Origin: Chitinophagales bacterium
GTDB taxonomy: Bacteria; Bacteroidota; Bacteroidia; Chitinophagales; Chitinophagaceae
Direction of reading: 5' to 3'
Assembly (NCBI GenBank): GCA_013298665.1
Contig: JAAFIK010000008.1
Location: 27,477-91,476 of the forward strand
DNA: 64,000 bases
In this document: positions 25,715 to 35,541 of the stretch, in pieces
Layout: the number at the start of each line of letters is the position of its first letter
Position numbering within the stretch: position 1 is the first letter of the stretch
The notes under the pieces: model-generated
What the model was told of the DNA's origin: nothing
Database searches by the model: none
The model's input: only the letters and a program-made list of their open reading frames with translations
Program-made: the position numbers and the translations under genes

Positions 25715-28387
25715 TCATAGTATCCAGGTGGCTTTTACCAGAATATTCAGCGGGCGTAAACGGATATAACTGCTTTCTGTATAGTTAAGGTTTGTGGAGG
25801 GTAATACAAAGCTTCGTGTATTCAGTAAGTTGGTGCCAACTAATTGCCATTCTGTTTTTTTACGTTTGTAACTGAGTGCTGCATTAATAAACCGGAAGTG
25901 ATTGGCAGTACCATTCTGGTTGGTGCTTCCCCATTCGCCGGAAAGATTCATAAAAAGTTTATTTTTCACCAGGATGGCTGTTCCCTGTGCCTGTTGCATC
26001 CATAGTGCGGCAGGCCTGTTGTAGCCGCCTGTATTGCTGCGTATGCGTTGTACAGAGATTTCTGTATTGGTTTCAAGGTGCAGGAACGGAATGACCCGGG
26101 TAAACAGCTTTAACCGGGTATTGAGCATTTGATTGGCAAATGAAAAGCGTTTGCTGTTCTGGATACCGGGTGTTTGAAACTGGTTCAGTTGAATATTCCA
26201 TTGCAGTCCGCCTTTCCACCGTGCAATATATTTACCGCTGCCGGCCAGTATGGTGATATACCTTTGGATATTGCGTTCTTCGAGATAGGTTTGGTTGACA
26301 AATATGCCGTTAAACTGATCGGCAGGAAGCAGGTTCCGGAGGGTGCGTATGTACACAATGGAAGCGTATGCCGACAGCCCTTTTAACGGATTATTAAAAT
26401 TAGCACCGAATCCATTGCTCCAGGTATGTTGTATCAGAAACTGGTCTGTATAAGCTGTGAGGGTACGGTAGTCTGTAGCAATGAAACCGGAAAAGTTTTC
26501 CTGCCAGTTTACGGGTCTGATGTCCAGCCTGCTGTGTATCCGGAACGAATAGTTTCCCCATCGCCTTTGGATGGTTACTGATGGTAAGAAAAGCGGGATG
26601 GATTGGCGGGTGGTTATGCGGTTTGTGTTGTCGTTTTTTTGTATAAGCTGTACACCTGCCGGTACTTCCAGTTGAAGTTCATTTTTGCCAAATGGTTTTG
26701 TAAGGGCAATACCGGTTTGCAGCGAAAATATGCGGAACTGGTAATCATTTGCATAAGGGCTTGGTAATTTAACCTGTATGTTTCCTGAATCTTTCACCAG
26801 GGTTGAATAAATGTTTGTCCATTCCAGTTTAGTTTTTACAAACCATTGCCATAGCCATTTTCCTTTCAGCCTTTGTAAGACCAGTTTACTGTTGTTGCCA
26901 AATGTTTGCACGGGTACCTGCTGCCTGATAAAATTAAGGGGTTGGCTGGCATTCAGCACTGTTTCAAACACGCCCGGAAATACACTGAGTGCGGAACGGG
27001 CGTGGAAGTAGTCTGTATTGGATTCTGCACGGAGCAGGTAGCGCCCTCTCCTGTCTTTGTTTACTGTACTCAAACTGTATTTGATGTTCCAGAAGGGGTT
27101 GTCTGATTGCTGGCGCGAGGGGAAACTGCCTGTGAGCCAGGTGTTTTGCCGTAGTGTATTGTACTGGATCCGTAAGCTGTGCCTGGTGTAATAGCCGGGC
27201 TTATTATCTTCGGCCTGTATAAACGCGGTAATGCCCGATTGGCGTTGTGACCAGTTTTGGTATTCATTTACTTTAACTGTATCGGCCGGGAGAAAGAAAG
27301 CCCGTTCATTACCCAACTCATTTCGCCGTTTGTCGTAACTGGCCTGTATATTGATCCGCCATTTGACACCGGGTTTGCTTACTTTCAGCATATTGATATA
27401 CGGCATAATGGTTTCATTAAACAACCGTCTTTCTTCCTTCAAAAAGTCAAATGTGGGGCGTGGGATGGATAGCACAGGTGTGTTCCGCATTTGCGCATAT
27501 GTTTTTTCCCAGTCGCCGGCGTCAAGCGTCAGTTCATTTAATTCCTTTGTTACATTGTGTCCGGTATTATTTGTTTTAATGGCATTGAGTGTTTGCAATT
27601 GCTGTACAAACTTCATGGCATTTGCTTCAAGGGCACCCATTGGCTGGGGCAGTCCCGTAGCGGTCATTACCTGTCCGCTCCATTTTTGTTTACCCTTCGC
27701 ACTCAGTTTAAGGTTCAGGGCTACTTCGTTTCTGCCCGTTATACTGTCTAATACTTTGATTGACTGGTGCCGCTCCCATACTTCAACCTGTTCTACAAGG
27801 GCTAACCGTATACTTTCATTGGCCATATTATACTGATTGCCCAGCAGGTCTAAGCCTTCTATATAATAGCGGTTGATGGGGCGACCCTGGTAAGAAATCT
27901 GGCCATTCGCATTGATCTCCAGCCCGGGTATCTTATTGATTACATCCCCGATTACCCTGTCGTTGGCACCGGCAAAGGCAGATACCCGGTATTTCATCGT
28001 ATCCCCGTTTCGCTGTATGGGAAGTGTTTTGACGGTAACCTCCGGCAGGTTGGGTATGTCTGCAGGAGAGAGGATGAGTGCATAATCCGATTTACCCTGT
28101 TCGATATATTGTACCTTTTTTTCATAGAGCAGGTGTGTTACTTCAATATAGCACGAGTCTTTACTTACCGGTGTTGTCAGGCTGAACTGACCTGAAGTAT
28201 TGGTAATGGCAAAACTGGTCACCTGCTTATTACCAGTCATTTTTAGTTGTACACTTGCTCCTGTAATGAAGAGTCCGGATTTGGTTTTTACCACCCCGGT
28301 AATGACTGGCTGTGTATATGCTGTCAATACCATGCTTACGATACCGGAAAAGAGGATAAGCGCCCTGGTAATAAAAAATGCTTTCAT
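25715..28387 (-). CDS. TonB-receptor-like outer membrane beta-barrel protein with carboxypeptidase-like N-domain
   Basis: This 890-residue protein has a signal peptide, a CarboxypepD_reg-like domain (residues about 28-110), a plug-like region (DVINKIPGLEINANGQISYQ) and a long beta-strand-rich barrel ending in the aromatic-rich LVKATWIL. It lacks a clear TonB box. It is the second gene of a unit with the GLPGLI protein upstream (54-base gap), a pairing common in Bacteroidota, and may be an outer-membrane component working with it. The substrate is unknown. The gene converges on the lectin gene with only 3 bases between stops. Confidence 0.82.
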   Translation of the reverse strand: MKAFFITRALILFSGIVSMVLTAYTQPVITGVVKTKSGLFITGASVQLKMTGNKQVTSFAITNTSGQFSLTTPVSKDSCYIEVTHLLYEKKVQYIEQGKSDYALILSPADIPNLPEVTVKTLPIQRNGDTMKYRVSAFAGANDRVIGDVINKIPGLEINANGQISYQGRPINRYYIEGLDLLGNQYNMANESIRLALVEQVEVWERHQSIKVLDSITGRNEVALNLKLSAKGKQKWSGQVMTATGLPQPMGALEANAMKFVQQLQTLNAIKTNNTGHNVTKELNELTLDAGDWEKTYAQMRNTPVLSIPRPTFDFLKEERRLFNETIMPYINMLKVSKPGVKWRINIQASYDKRRNELGNERAFFLPADTVKVNEYQNWSQRQSGITAFIQAEDNKPGYYTRHSLRIQYNTLRQNTWLTGSFPSRQQSDNPFWNIKYSLSTVNKDRRGRYLLRAESNTDYFHARSALSVFPGVFETVLNASQPLNFIRQQVPVQTFGNNSKLVLQRLKGKWLWQWFVKTKLEWTNIYSTLVKDSGNIQVKLPSPYANDYQFRIFSLQTGIALTKPFGKNELQLEVPAGVQLIQKNDNTNRITTRQSIPLFLPSVTIQRRWGNYSFRIHSRLDIRPVNWQENFSGFIATDYRTLTAYTDQFLIQHTWSNGFGANFNNPLKGLSAYASIVYIRTLRNLLPADQFNGIFVNQTYLEERNIQRYITILAGSGKYIARWKGGLQWNIQLNQFQTPGIQNSKRFSFANQMLNTRLKLFTRVIPFLHLETNTEISVQRIRSNTGGYNRPAALWMQQAQGTAILVKNKLFMNLSGEWGSTNQNGTANHFRFINAALSYKRKKTEWQLVGTNLLNTRSFVLPSTNLNYTESSYIRLRPLNILVKATWIL

Positions 28388-28441
28388 GCTATGTATATCA
28401 GTATTACCCGACCGGTGGGGAAGCGTAAATAAGCCCGATGT

Positions 28442-29272
28442 TTATTTATCCTCCAGCTCAATCGGATTAAACTTCTTCATGCCCTGAAATGTTGCGCCAG
28501 CACCTGTGTTCGTTGGCGAAAAACTAACACCTGGTGAAACTGTATTCAGGAAACCTGCCGGATCCTCCGCCTTCATGCGGCGCAGTTTTGCAAATTCCGG
28601 GTAGGTGGTACTCCTGATGTCTGTAACGATGATCTTACGCATGGCTACCGAACGGCCGGTAAATTTTTCTATTGCTGCACACTCGTAGGTATAGTGTTGA
28701 GCTGCGTCATATACTTTGAGGATTAATCCCGGCAACCCGTTTAATTTCCAGGGTCCGGCTGGCAGGGAAATTTCCGGGCAATACCAGGCAACGAAATCAC
28801 GTCCGCGGAACCTTGTTGTGGCTTTTTGTACCAGCAAACCCAGCACACGGGCAGTATCCGGCTGTAGTGTCCAATTATACAGCGGCAACTTCTCTTCATA
28901 CCCAAAATAAACGCCGAGATTGTCTAATATTTTCATGGAAGCCTGGCCAAAGCGGTATTCGGCCTGAAAACCGGCATTTTTTGTTTTGTATTTAAAAAGA
29001 TTGCCCATGATCTCTTCAGCGGGTACACCATTCGTGCGGTCAGCAGCATAAAGTGAATCGCCCTCCCTGCGCATAGGATCGTAAAAATATGCGCCAGTAG
29101 TGGAAACATCTAAGTAAAAAAATGCCTGAATTTTACGATCTGGTGTTTCGAGGTTGGGTGTCCCTGTAAAGCGGTAAGAGGCTCTTAAAACAAGGGTATT
29201 GGCATCCTGTGCGGTGAGTATAAGGCTGCTTAGCATCAGCGCAGCGATTGATGTGATTTTTTTCATATACAT
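28442..29272 (-). CDS. GLPGLI family protein
   Basis: This 276-residue secreted protein carries the name-giving motif in KLNGLPGLILKVYDA, preceded by the family's WYCPEISLPAGPW segment. A signal peptide is present (MKKITSIAALMLSSLILTAQ); an in-frame Met two codons earlier is also possible. GLPGLI proteins occur only in Bacteroidota, usually beside an outer-membrane barrel protein, as here. Their molecular role is not established. Confidence 0.88.
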   Translation of the reverse strand: MYMKKITSIAALMLSSLILTAQDANTLVLRASYRFTGTPNLETPDRKIQAFFYLDVSTTGAYFYDPMRREGDSLYAADRTNGVPAEEIMGNLFKYKTKNAGFQAEYRFGQASMKILDNLGVYFGYEEKLPLYNWTLQPDTARVLGLLVQKATTRFRGRDFVAWYCPEISLPAGPWKLNGLPGLILKVYDAAQHYTYECAAIEKFTGRSVAMRKIIVTDIRSTTYPEFAKLRRMKAEDPAGFLNTVSPGVSFSPTNTGAGATFQGMKKFNPIELEDK

Positions 29273-29431
29273 ATGTTGATCAATTGTACTGGTTATACTG
29301 CTGATTATTAGTTTTAATCAACGGGTAATATTTATATGTTGTAAATATACAATTTTTATTGGCTATTATTTTTGGTGAGGCTATGCTTCTTACGCATTAC
29401 GTACACTTCACCTGGTGTATTGTATAATGCT

Positions 29432-29470
29432 AAGTGCAAAGCCTTAGTTTACATATAAGGCTTTGCACTT
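29432..29470. repeat. Perfect 15-bp inverted repeat, possible terminator
   Basis: AAGTGCAAAGCCTTA and its exact reverse complement flank a 9-base spacer. It lies between the GLPGLI gene's upstream region and the end of the cysteine-rich peptide gene, both minus-strand. The U-tract on either side is poor, so it may terminate, or protect the RNA end, or bind a protein. Confidence 0.7.
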
Positions 29471-29499
29471 AAAAATACTAATACATCAGGCGGTATGGA

Positions 29500-29754
29500 T
29501 TAACATACAATGCCATCAATAATTAATGCAGCATCAATGAGGTCTCCAACTGTGGAGCAACTGCAACACATCGTACCCGATATACCGCAGGAAGTGGTGA
29601 GTCCTACACAAACCGCTTTTTTAGACGCTGTTGCCTTTTGAGCAACCGGTGCTTTTGCGGCAGGTGCTTTTGTTGCTTTTACTGTTGATTTACCGGCAAA
29701 GGCTGAAACGGAAAATACGGTTACAGCGAAGATGGACAGAATGAAATGTTTCAT
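29500..29754 (-). CDS. Small secreted cysteine-rich peptide
   Basis: This 84-residue protein has a Sec-type signal peptide (residues 1-20, ending FAG), a lysine/alanine-rich linker (about 21-47) and a cysteine-rich C-terminus. The six cysteines are spaced C-X6-C-X6-CC-X1-C-X17-C and end the protein. I do not recognise a family. The central CC resembles the framework of the peptide at 30507-30719, 750 bases away. It could be a secreted toxin, inhibitor or signalling peptide; none of this is shown. Confidence 0.72.
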   Translation of the reverse strand: MKHFILSIFAVTVFSVSAFAGKSTVKATKAPAAKAPVAQKATASKKAVCVGLTTSCGISGTMCCSCSTVGDLIDAALIIDGIVC

Positions 29755-29903
29755 AATAACAATAGGTTTAAAATTGAAATTGCCATTTGTGACAGGCTGG
29801 CAAAGAATACCTGTTTACCGGTGTTGCGTGATAGAAGGGTGAGTTTCTGCAGAAAGAACGAATGTACATTTAAATAAAGCAGTTAATACTGCTTCGCTAT
29901 TCT

Positions 29904-29928
29904 ATTTTATGCTTTTTTTGCATAAAAT
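29904..29928. promoter_or_regulatory. 9-bp inverted repeat before the XRE regulator, candidate operator
   Basis: ATTTTATGC and GCATAAAAT are exact inverted copies separated by seven T residues, ending 8 bases before the start codon of the XRE regulator. The position suits autoregulation by that protein, or an RNA hairpin controlling translation. Confidence 0.5.
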
Positions 29929-29936
29929 ATGAATAT

Positions 29937-30272
29937 ATGCCGCAATCAATGATCAAAACCCTGCGCAGGAAAATGCGCCTGACACAGAAAACAATGGCAC
30001 ACCAATTGCACATCAGCCAGAGTGCATATTCCAGGGTAGAAAATAACCAAACCGCTTTGCATATGGATATGGCTCATGCGATTGCTGCTATCCTTCATTG
30101 CCCCGTTGAAACCCTATTGCCGGATAATGATATTGCAGAGGTAAAATCTTCGCCGTATCTTTATACAGGAAATTTTGCAGGTACCACAGCGCTGGCATTA
30201 TTGATTGAAAACATTATCGACCAGCGTATTGCCGAGTTGAAACAGTGGTTACTGAAGGAGTTGCATCAATGA
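29937..30272 (+). CDS. XRE-family transcriptional regulator
   Basis: This 111-residue protein has an N-terminal Cro/C1-type helix-turn-helix (residues about 6-60; LRRKMRLTQKTMAHQLHISQSAYSR is the recognisable core, here spanning residues 9-33) and a short C-terminal part rich in helix-forming residues. It is divergent from the small secreted peptide gene at 29500-29754 and upstream of the double-glycine peptide gene, and may regulate one or both. A palindrome lies directly before its start. Confidence 0.85.
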   Translation: MPQSMIKTLRRKMRLTQKTMAHQLHISQSAYSRVENNQTALHMDMAHAIAAILHCPVETLLPDNDIAEVKSSPYLYTGNFAGTTALALLIENIIDQRIAELKQWLLKELHQ

Positions 30273-30416
30273 AAAAAATGGATAACTTATATTATACGTT
30301 TACTCCGTCAATTGACATCGTATATGCATAAGCTATGTACCTTCCGGTTACTTCGCTGTGAAGCCCTTTATTGCCTCCTGAGCCATATTATCTTCCTGTA
30401 TCAAATCATTTAAAGT

Positions 30417-30436
30417 ACCGGTAAAGTTTTACCGGT
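30417..30436. promoter_or_regulatory. 20-bp palindrome, candidate operator for the peptide gene
   Basis: ACCGGTAAAG and TTTTACCGGT form a nearly perfect 20-bp palindrome (9 of 10 positions), 70 bases before the ATG of the double-glycine leader peptide. It looks like a dimeric regulator site. No start codon or clear promoter motif is inside it. Confidence 0.45.
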
Positions 30437-30506
30437 CAGTTGCCTTTAAATGAAAAATATACGATGCGGTTTGCAACTGCCGCATCAAAACACTAAATTG
30501 TTTACA

Positions 30507-30719
30507 ATGAAAAAATTGTCAAGGTCAGAAATGCAGAATCTGCTGGGTGGACTTAAAGCGCCACCACCAAGCGGATGCTATGGCGTAGGTGTTGTTTGCA
30601 TCTACCCCTATCCCGATGTGGATCATGCTTGTTGCGGCGGATTGGACTGTGTTCCGCTGAATCCTTCGGCGCCTAATGGCACACGCAGTTGTCGTGTTGC
30701 TTTGGTTGTCGATCCTTGA
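30507..30719 (+). CDS. Double-glycine leader peptide with knottin-like cysteine pattern
   Basis: This 70-residue peptide begins with a leader MKKLSRSEMQNLLGG, matching the Bacteroidota type of bacteriocin/RiPP-like double-glycine leaders that are cleaved by ABC transporter peptidases or modified enzymatically. The predicted 55-residue core contains six cysteines spaced C-X6-C-X10-CC-X4-C-X13-C, which fits the general inhibitor cystine knot framework. The ATG at 30507 is chosen because it starts the leader; an in-frame ATG at 30450 would bury it. No modifying enzyme or peptidase transporter is adjacent. A strong terminator follows. The function may be a bacteriocin or a signalling peptide. Confidence 0.75.
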   Translation: MKKLSRSEMQNLLGGLKAPPPSGCYGVGVVCIYPYPDVDHACCGGLDCVPLNPSAPNGTRSCRVALVVDP

Positions 30720-30732
30720 GCATTAATGGGTC

Positions 30733-30764
30733 AAAACGGGGGATCATTCTTCCCCCGTTTTTTA
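30733..30764 (+). terminator. Rho-independent terminator
   Basis: An AAAACGGGGG and CCCCCGTTTT stem with a short loop is followed by TT and AT-rich sequence. It ends the double-glycine peptide transcript. Confidence 0.85.
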
Positions 30765-30945
30765 TTATGCTACCCCTCTGTTCCGGCTCTATATAATCCG
30801 CTATTTTTCTTTATCCTTCAACTACCGGCTTCATGCCAGCCTGTCAGGTGACAGGTATTTGGTAGCCCAAACGGACAGCACCACATTTTTCGGGAGATTT
30901 CATTACCTTACCCTACTATTTTGTTATACATAATCATCAATACAA

Positions 30946-31398
30946 ATGTGGAAGCAAATCCTGAATGCCGGGTTGCTTGCCGGCAGTCTTGATATTACTG
31001 CGGCTTGTATCAACGCTTATCTGTCGGGTAAGGTAATGCCCGACCGCCTGTTGAAATTTATTGCCAGTGGTGTATTCGGCAAAGCAGCATTCTCCGGCGG
31101 ATATGGTATGCTGGCGTGGGGACTGTTCTTTCACTTCCTGATCGCTTTTTCCTGTACCATTGTCTTCTTTATACTCTACCCGAAAATACCTTTTCTGCGA
31201 CAAAGCCATATCGTCAACAGCCTGTGTATTGGTATAGTTGCGTGGGCAGTTACCAATCTTATTGTTATGCCCCTGAGCCATACGCCAAAAATTCCTTTTG
31301 CTGCGGGCAAGGTTGCGGTTGCCATTGGTATCCTCGTTGTATGTATCGGTCTTCCCCTGTCCATTTTAGCCGGGCGGTATTATAAGGGTACCCGATAG
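30946..31398 (+). CDS. Integral membrane protein, DUF1440-like
   Basis: This 150-residue protein has four hydrophobic spans (about residues 5-25, 57-85, 93-112 and 121-143). The overall pattern resembles the small DUF1440/YagU-like membrane family, but I am not certain. It is a single gene, convergent with metH. No transport residues can be assigned. Confidence 0.65.
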   Translation: MWKQILNAGLLAGSLDITAACINAYLSGKVMPDRLLKFIASGVFGKAAFSGGYGMLAWGLFFHFLIAFSCTIVFFILYPKIPFLRQSHIVNSLCIGIVAWAVTNLIVMPLSHTPKIPFAAGKVAVAIGILVVCIGLPLSILAGRYYKGTR

Positions 31399-31572
31399 AT
31401 AGCACACCGTCGTTAGCGGTTTTGCTGAAGCCGGGATTTTGGAAAAAATGCTAACAATATTGCAACCCGTCTTTTCCCCGTCTCTGCCCGATGTCTGCCC
31501 CGGGAGTTATAGAAGATCGTTCCCGTAGTAACCCCGTGTTTTCTCCCAGGTTTCCGGATACCGGAGTCAGTA

Positions 31573-34281
31573 CTACTCCAATACGGGTCTTAACCATTTC
31601 TCTGCGGTATCGGGCGGCATTGCTTTGCGCCGGGCATAGTCGGTCAACTGGTCGCGGTCGATTTTACCGAGGCCAAAATACTTACTGTCGGGATGGGCGA
31701 TGTACCAGCCACAAACCGATGATGCCGGGTACATGGCGAGCGACTCGGTGAGGTGGATACCCGTTTGGGCTTCCCCGCCGAGCAGGTCAAAGAGTTTATA
31801 CTTTTCGGTATGGTCGGGACAGGCGGGATAGCCTGGTGCGGGTCGGATGCCCTGGTAGTTTTCGCGGATCAGGTCTTCGTTGCTCAGGGTTTCGTTGGCA
31901 GCATAACCCCAAAATTCTTTGCGGGTGCGCTCGTGCAGAAGTTCGGCAAAAGCTTCTGCAAGGCGGTCGGCCAGCGCCTGAAGGATGATCTTATTGTAAT
32001 CGTCGTGCTGGGCTTCGAAACGCCGGATATGTGTATCAATGCCCTGTATGGTTACACTAAAAGCGCCAATGTAGTCGGTATAACCGGCATCAGCAGGGGC
32101 GATAAAATCAGCGAGGGAGAGGTTGGGCTGCCCGGCGGCTTTCTTTGCCTGCTGGCGCAGAAATTCGAGGTGAACGGGCTGCTCTTCCTGCTGCAAAGTG
32201 ACGGTATCGGGTGCTGTGCGGTTGGCCTTCCAGAAACCGATGGTGCCTTTCGCAGTAAGCCATTGCTCAGCAATCAGTTGTTCGAGTAAACGCCTGGCAT
32301 CTTCGTACAACCTGGTGGCTTCCGTACCAATAACCGGGTCGCTGAGCAATTGCGGAAACTTGCCGTGCATCTCCCAGGCAATAAAGAAAGGTTGCCAGTC
32401 GATAAAACGGGCAATGGCTGCAAGGTCGTAGGCGGCAAATGTTTTTGTGCCGGTAAAGCCGGGTATGGTGGGCTGGTAGCCGGCCCAGTTGATGACCGCC
32501 GGATTTTGCCGGGCTTCAGCAAAACGGAGGAATGTCTTTGCGGTTTTTTTATTGGCAAAATCGTCTGCCAGTTTCAGGTACTCTTCATTTACCTGACCCA
32601 GAAAAGCTGGTTTCTGCTCGTTGCTGAGCAGGCTTCCGGCTACGGTTACGCTACGCGAGGCATCGAGTACGTGCACCACCCCGTTGCCGTATTGCGGGGC
32701 AATCTTTACTGCAGTGTGCATCCGCGAGGTGGTAGCGCCACCGATGAGCAGGGGCTGCTGCATATTGCGTCGCTTCATTTCGTGGGCAATATGCACCATT
32801 TCATCGAGTGATGGGGTAATCAGGCCGCTGAGTCCGATGATGTCCACGTTTTCCTTCTGTGCAGTATCGAGTATTTTATCTGCAGATACCATTACACCCA
32901 GGTCGATGATGTCGTAGCCGTTACAACCCAATACCACGCCTACAATATTTTTCCCGATGTCGTGTACATCGCCTTTTACGGTAGCCAGCAGTATTTTTGC
33001 TGCACTGCTGCTCTCTGTACCGAGGGTGCCTGCAAGGCGGCGTTCTTCTTTTTCAGCTTCTATATATGGGGTCAGTACGGCCACACTTTTCTTCATTACC
33101 CTTGCACTTTTCACCACCTGCGGCAGAAACATTTTACCCGCTCCAAAGAGGTCGCCCACAATGTTCATACCATCCATCAGCGGCCCTTCAATCACGTCTA
33201 ACGGGCGTGGATATTTCAGTCTTGCTTCTTCAGTGTCTGCATCAATATATGCTGTTATGCCATTCACCAGCGAATGTGCCAGTCTTTTTTCCACAGGCTC
33301 GTTGCGCCAGCTTTCATCCCTGATGGTTTCCTTACCCCTGGCCCGTACGGTTTCCGCAAAGCCAATCAGTTTTTCTGTGGCTTCATTGTTGTCGTTGTTG
33401 CGGTTGAGGATCACGTCTTCGCAGAGGTTGCGCAGGGTAGGTTCTATCTCATCGTAGATCACGAGCTGCCCGGCATTGACAATGCCCATGTCCATACCTG
33501 CTCTGATGGCATGGTAGAGAAAGACGGCGTGCATGGCTTCGCGTACATGGTCGTTGCCGCGAAATGAGAAAGAAAGGTTGCTCACTCCACCACTGATTTT
33601 AACCAGGGGGTATTGCTGTTTGATGATACGTGTGGCTTCAATAAAATCCACCCCGTAGTTATTGTGCTCTTCCAGCCCCGTGGCTACGGCGAAGACGTTA
33701 AGGTCGAAAATGATGTCCTGCGGAGGGAAACCTACCTGTTGGGTAAGGATGGTATAAGCGCGCTGGCTGATGGCAACTTTACGGGCCATGGTATCGGCTT
33801 GTCCCTGTTCGTCAAAAGCCATAACGATAACAGCAGCGCCATAACTTCTGCAGATAATGGCCTGTTCGATAAACTTGTCTTCGCCTTCCTTCATGGAGAT
33901 GGAGTTGACAATACACTTGCCCTGTACACATTTCAGTCCCGCTTCGATGATGGAAAACTTGGACGAATCGATCATGACGGGTATGCGCGCGATATCGGGT
34001 TCGCTCTGGAGGAGGTTGAGAAAGGTAACCATGGCTTTTTCGCCATCGAGCAGGGCGTCATCCATATTAACGTCGATCACCTGTGCGCCGTTTTCTACCT
34101 GCTGGCGGGCTACAGAGAGGGCTTCTTCGTACAGACCTTCCCGGATAAGACGGGCAAATTTTTTACTGCCGGTAACGTTGGTTCGTTCCCCTACGTTGAC
34201 AAAGTTGGTTTCGGGACGAACCACCAGTGGTTCAAGTCCGCTCAGCCGGAGAAAGGGTTTGATGTGTATGCGTTCACTCAT
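31573..34281 (-). CDS. metH: Methionine synthase MetH, C-terminal subunit (folate, cobalamin and reactivation domains)
   Basis: This protein of about 902 residues contains the methyltetrahydrofolate-binding domain ([16 protein letters not shown] near the N-terminus), the cobalamin cap and binding domain ([15 protein letters not shown] with the cobalt-ligating histidine; [13 protein letters not shown]) and the AdoMet reactivation domain ([15 protein letters not shown]). It lacks the homocysteine domain, which is encoded by the gene directly upstream. A start 45 bases earlier (34326) is possible and would overlap the upstream gene. The two proteins together remake methionine from homocysteine. 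Confidence 0.95.
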   Translation of the reverse strand: MSERIHIKPFLRLSGLEPLVVRPETNFVNVGERTNVTGSKKFARLIREGLYEEALSVARQQVENGAQVIDVNMDDALLDGEKAMVTFLNLLQSEPDIARIPVMIDSSKFSIIEAGLKCVQGKCIVNSISMKEGEDKFIEQAIICRSYGAAVIVMAFDEQGQADTMARKVAISQRAYTILTQQVGFPPQDIIFDLNVFAVATGLEEHNNYGVDFIEATRIIKQQYPLVKISGGVSNLSFSFRGNDHVREAMHAVFLYHAIRAGMDMGIVNAGQLVIYDEIEPTLRNLCEDVILNRNNDNNEATEKLIGFAETVRARGKETIRDESWRNEPVEKRLAHSLVNGITAYIDADTEEARLKYPRPLDVIEGPLMDGMNIVGDLFGAGKMFLPQVVKSARVMKKSVAVLTPYIEAEKEERRLAGTLGTESSSAAKILLATVKGDVHDIGKNIVGVVLGCNGYDIIDLGVMVSADKILDTAQKENVDIIGLSGLITPSLDEMVHIAHEMKRRNMQQPLLIGGATTSRMHTAVKIAPQYGNGVVHVLDASRSVTVAGSLLSNEQKPAFLGQVNEEYLKLADDFANKKTAKTFLRFAEARQNPAVINWAGYQPTIPGFTGTKTFAAYDLAAIARFIDWQPFFIAWEMHGKFPQLLSDPVIGTEATRLYEDARRLLEQLIAEQWLTAKGTIGFWKANRTAPDTVTLQQEEQPVHLEFLRQQAKKAAGQPNLSLADFIAPADAGYTDYIGAFSVTIQGIDTHIRRFEAQHDDYNKIILQALADRLAEAFAELLHERTRKEFWGYAANETLSNEDLIRENYQGIRPAPGYPACPDHTEKYKLFDLLGGEAQTGIHLTESLAMYPASSVCGWYIAHPDSKYFGLGKIDRDQLTDYARRKAMPPDTAEKWLRPVLE

Positions 34282-34306
34282 GCTTTTAATCTGGGTTTGG
34301 GTAAGT

Positions 34307-35323
34307 TCAGGCCAGTGCTGTTTCAATTACGGGCAACTGGCGTGGAGCCATTTTTTTTACGTGTTCGGCAATATGGCGGATATGATCGGGTGTGGTGCCG
34401 CAACAGCCACCCACAATATTGACAAAACCCTCCTGCGCCCATTCTTCTATAAAATGTGCGGTTTCTTCCGGCTGTTCGTCGTACTCACCCATGGCATTGG
34501 GCAAGCCTGCATTGGGGTATGCTGAGGTATAACAAACGGCAATCTGGCTCAGTTCCTCGATGTGGCTGCGCATGTCGGCAGCACCCAGTGCGCAGTTGAG
34601 GCCGATACTGAGGGGATTGGCGTGCATGACCGATGTATAGAAGGCTTCCAGTGTTTGTCCGCTCAGCGTCCGGCCCGATGCATCCGTAATGGTACCGCTG
34701 ATCATAATGGGCAATTCGGGGCGTTGGTGGGTACGGAAAAACTGTTTGGCTGCGTATATGGCTGCCTTGGCATTGAGGGTATCAAAAATGGTTTCGATGA
34801 GCAGCAGGTCAACGCCGCCTTCCACCAAACCTTTGATTTGCTCAGTATAGGCCAGCGCCACTTCATCAAAGGTAACAGCCCGGTAACCGGGGTTGTTGAC
34901 ATCGGGTGAAAGGGAAAGGGTTTTGTTGAGCGGCCCGATTGCGCCTGCCACAAACCGTGGTTTGGCCGGGTTTATGGCCGTATATTCGTCTGCTGCTGCA
35001 CGGGCACACCGGGCTGAAGCCACATTCATTTCAAAGGCAATGGCCTGCATGTCATAATCGGCCTGTGCAATAGTGGTGCTGCTGAAGGTATTGGTTTCGA
35101 TGATATCGGCTCCTGCATCAAGGTACTGTTTATGGATAGCGGTAATAATCCCGGGCTGCGTGATGCTGAGCAGGTCATTATTACCCTTAACATCGGTATG
35201 CCAGTCTGCAAAGCGTTCGCCACGATAATCGGCTTCCTCCAGCTTATGCCGTTGGATCATGGTACCCATGGCACCGTCAATGATGAGGATACGCTCCTTC
35301 AAACAATCCTGAATGGTTTGCAT
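34307..35323 (-). CDS. metH: Methionine synthase, N-terminal homocysteine-binding subunit
   Basis: This 338-residue protein is the homocysteine S-methyltransferase (zinc barrel) part of MetH. It starts [13 protein letters not shown] and has the zinc ligands GLNCALG and [11 protein letters not shown]. The ATG at 35323 fits homologues; a longer frame to 35482 is not supported. It ends where E. coli MetH would continue into the folate domain, which here is the next gene. Split MetH is seen in other Bacteroidota. I found no convincing SAM or cobalamin riboswitch in the 150 bases upstream. Confidence 0.93.
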   Translation of the reverse strand: MQTIQDCLKERILIIDGAMGTMIQRHKLEEADYRGERFADWHTDVKGNNDLLSITQPGIITAIHKQYLDAGADIIETNTFSSTTIAQADYDMQAIAFEMNVASARCARAAADEYTAINPAKPRFVAGAIGPLNKTLSLSPDVNNPGYRAVTFDEVALAYTEQIKGLVEGGVDLLLIETIFDTLNAKAAIYAAKQFFRTHQRPELPIMISGTITDASGRTLSGQTLEAFYTSVMHANPLSIGLNCALGAADMRSHIEELSQIAVCYTSAYPNAGLPNAMGEYDEQPEETAHFIEEWAQEGFVNIVGGCCGTTPDHIRHIAEHVKKMAPRQLPVIETALA

Positions 35324-35460
35324 ATACATTAGTTTTAACTGAAATATCAACGAAGCAGAACGGGACGTACCCGTATCGTAATCGTTTATTAGTTCAGTTG
35401 TTGCAGTATGAACAGGTTGAACAATAAACAAATCCACCTGAAAGATGGGAACAAAGTTAA

Positions 35461-35492
35461 TACAGAAAAGCCGTAGCACCAAATGCTACGGC
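35461..35492 (-). terminator. Rho-independent terminator of the lipoprotein gene
   Basis: A perfect 9-bp stem GCCGTAGCA/TGCTACGGC with a 5-base loop reads, on the minus strand, into CTTTTCT. It lies 50 bases past the stop of the lipoprotein gene and separates it from metH. Confidence 0.75.
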
Positions 35493-35541
35493 CTGATGGG
35501 GGATGCCCGATTGTCTTATTTTGATGATTTTCCCGGAATAA

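Noticed and set aside
33613..34422. Plus-strand frame of 269 codons within metH
   Set aside because: It is antisense to the conserved folate-binding region of MetH, and crosses a gene border.
35324..35541. SAM or cobalamin riboswitch before metH
   Set aside because: I found only a terminator for the upstream gene and no recognisable riboswitch core.
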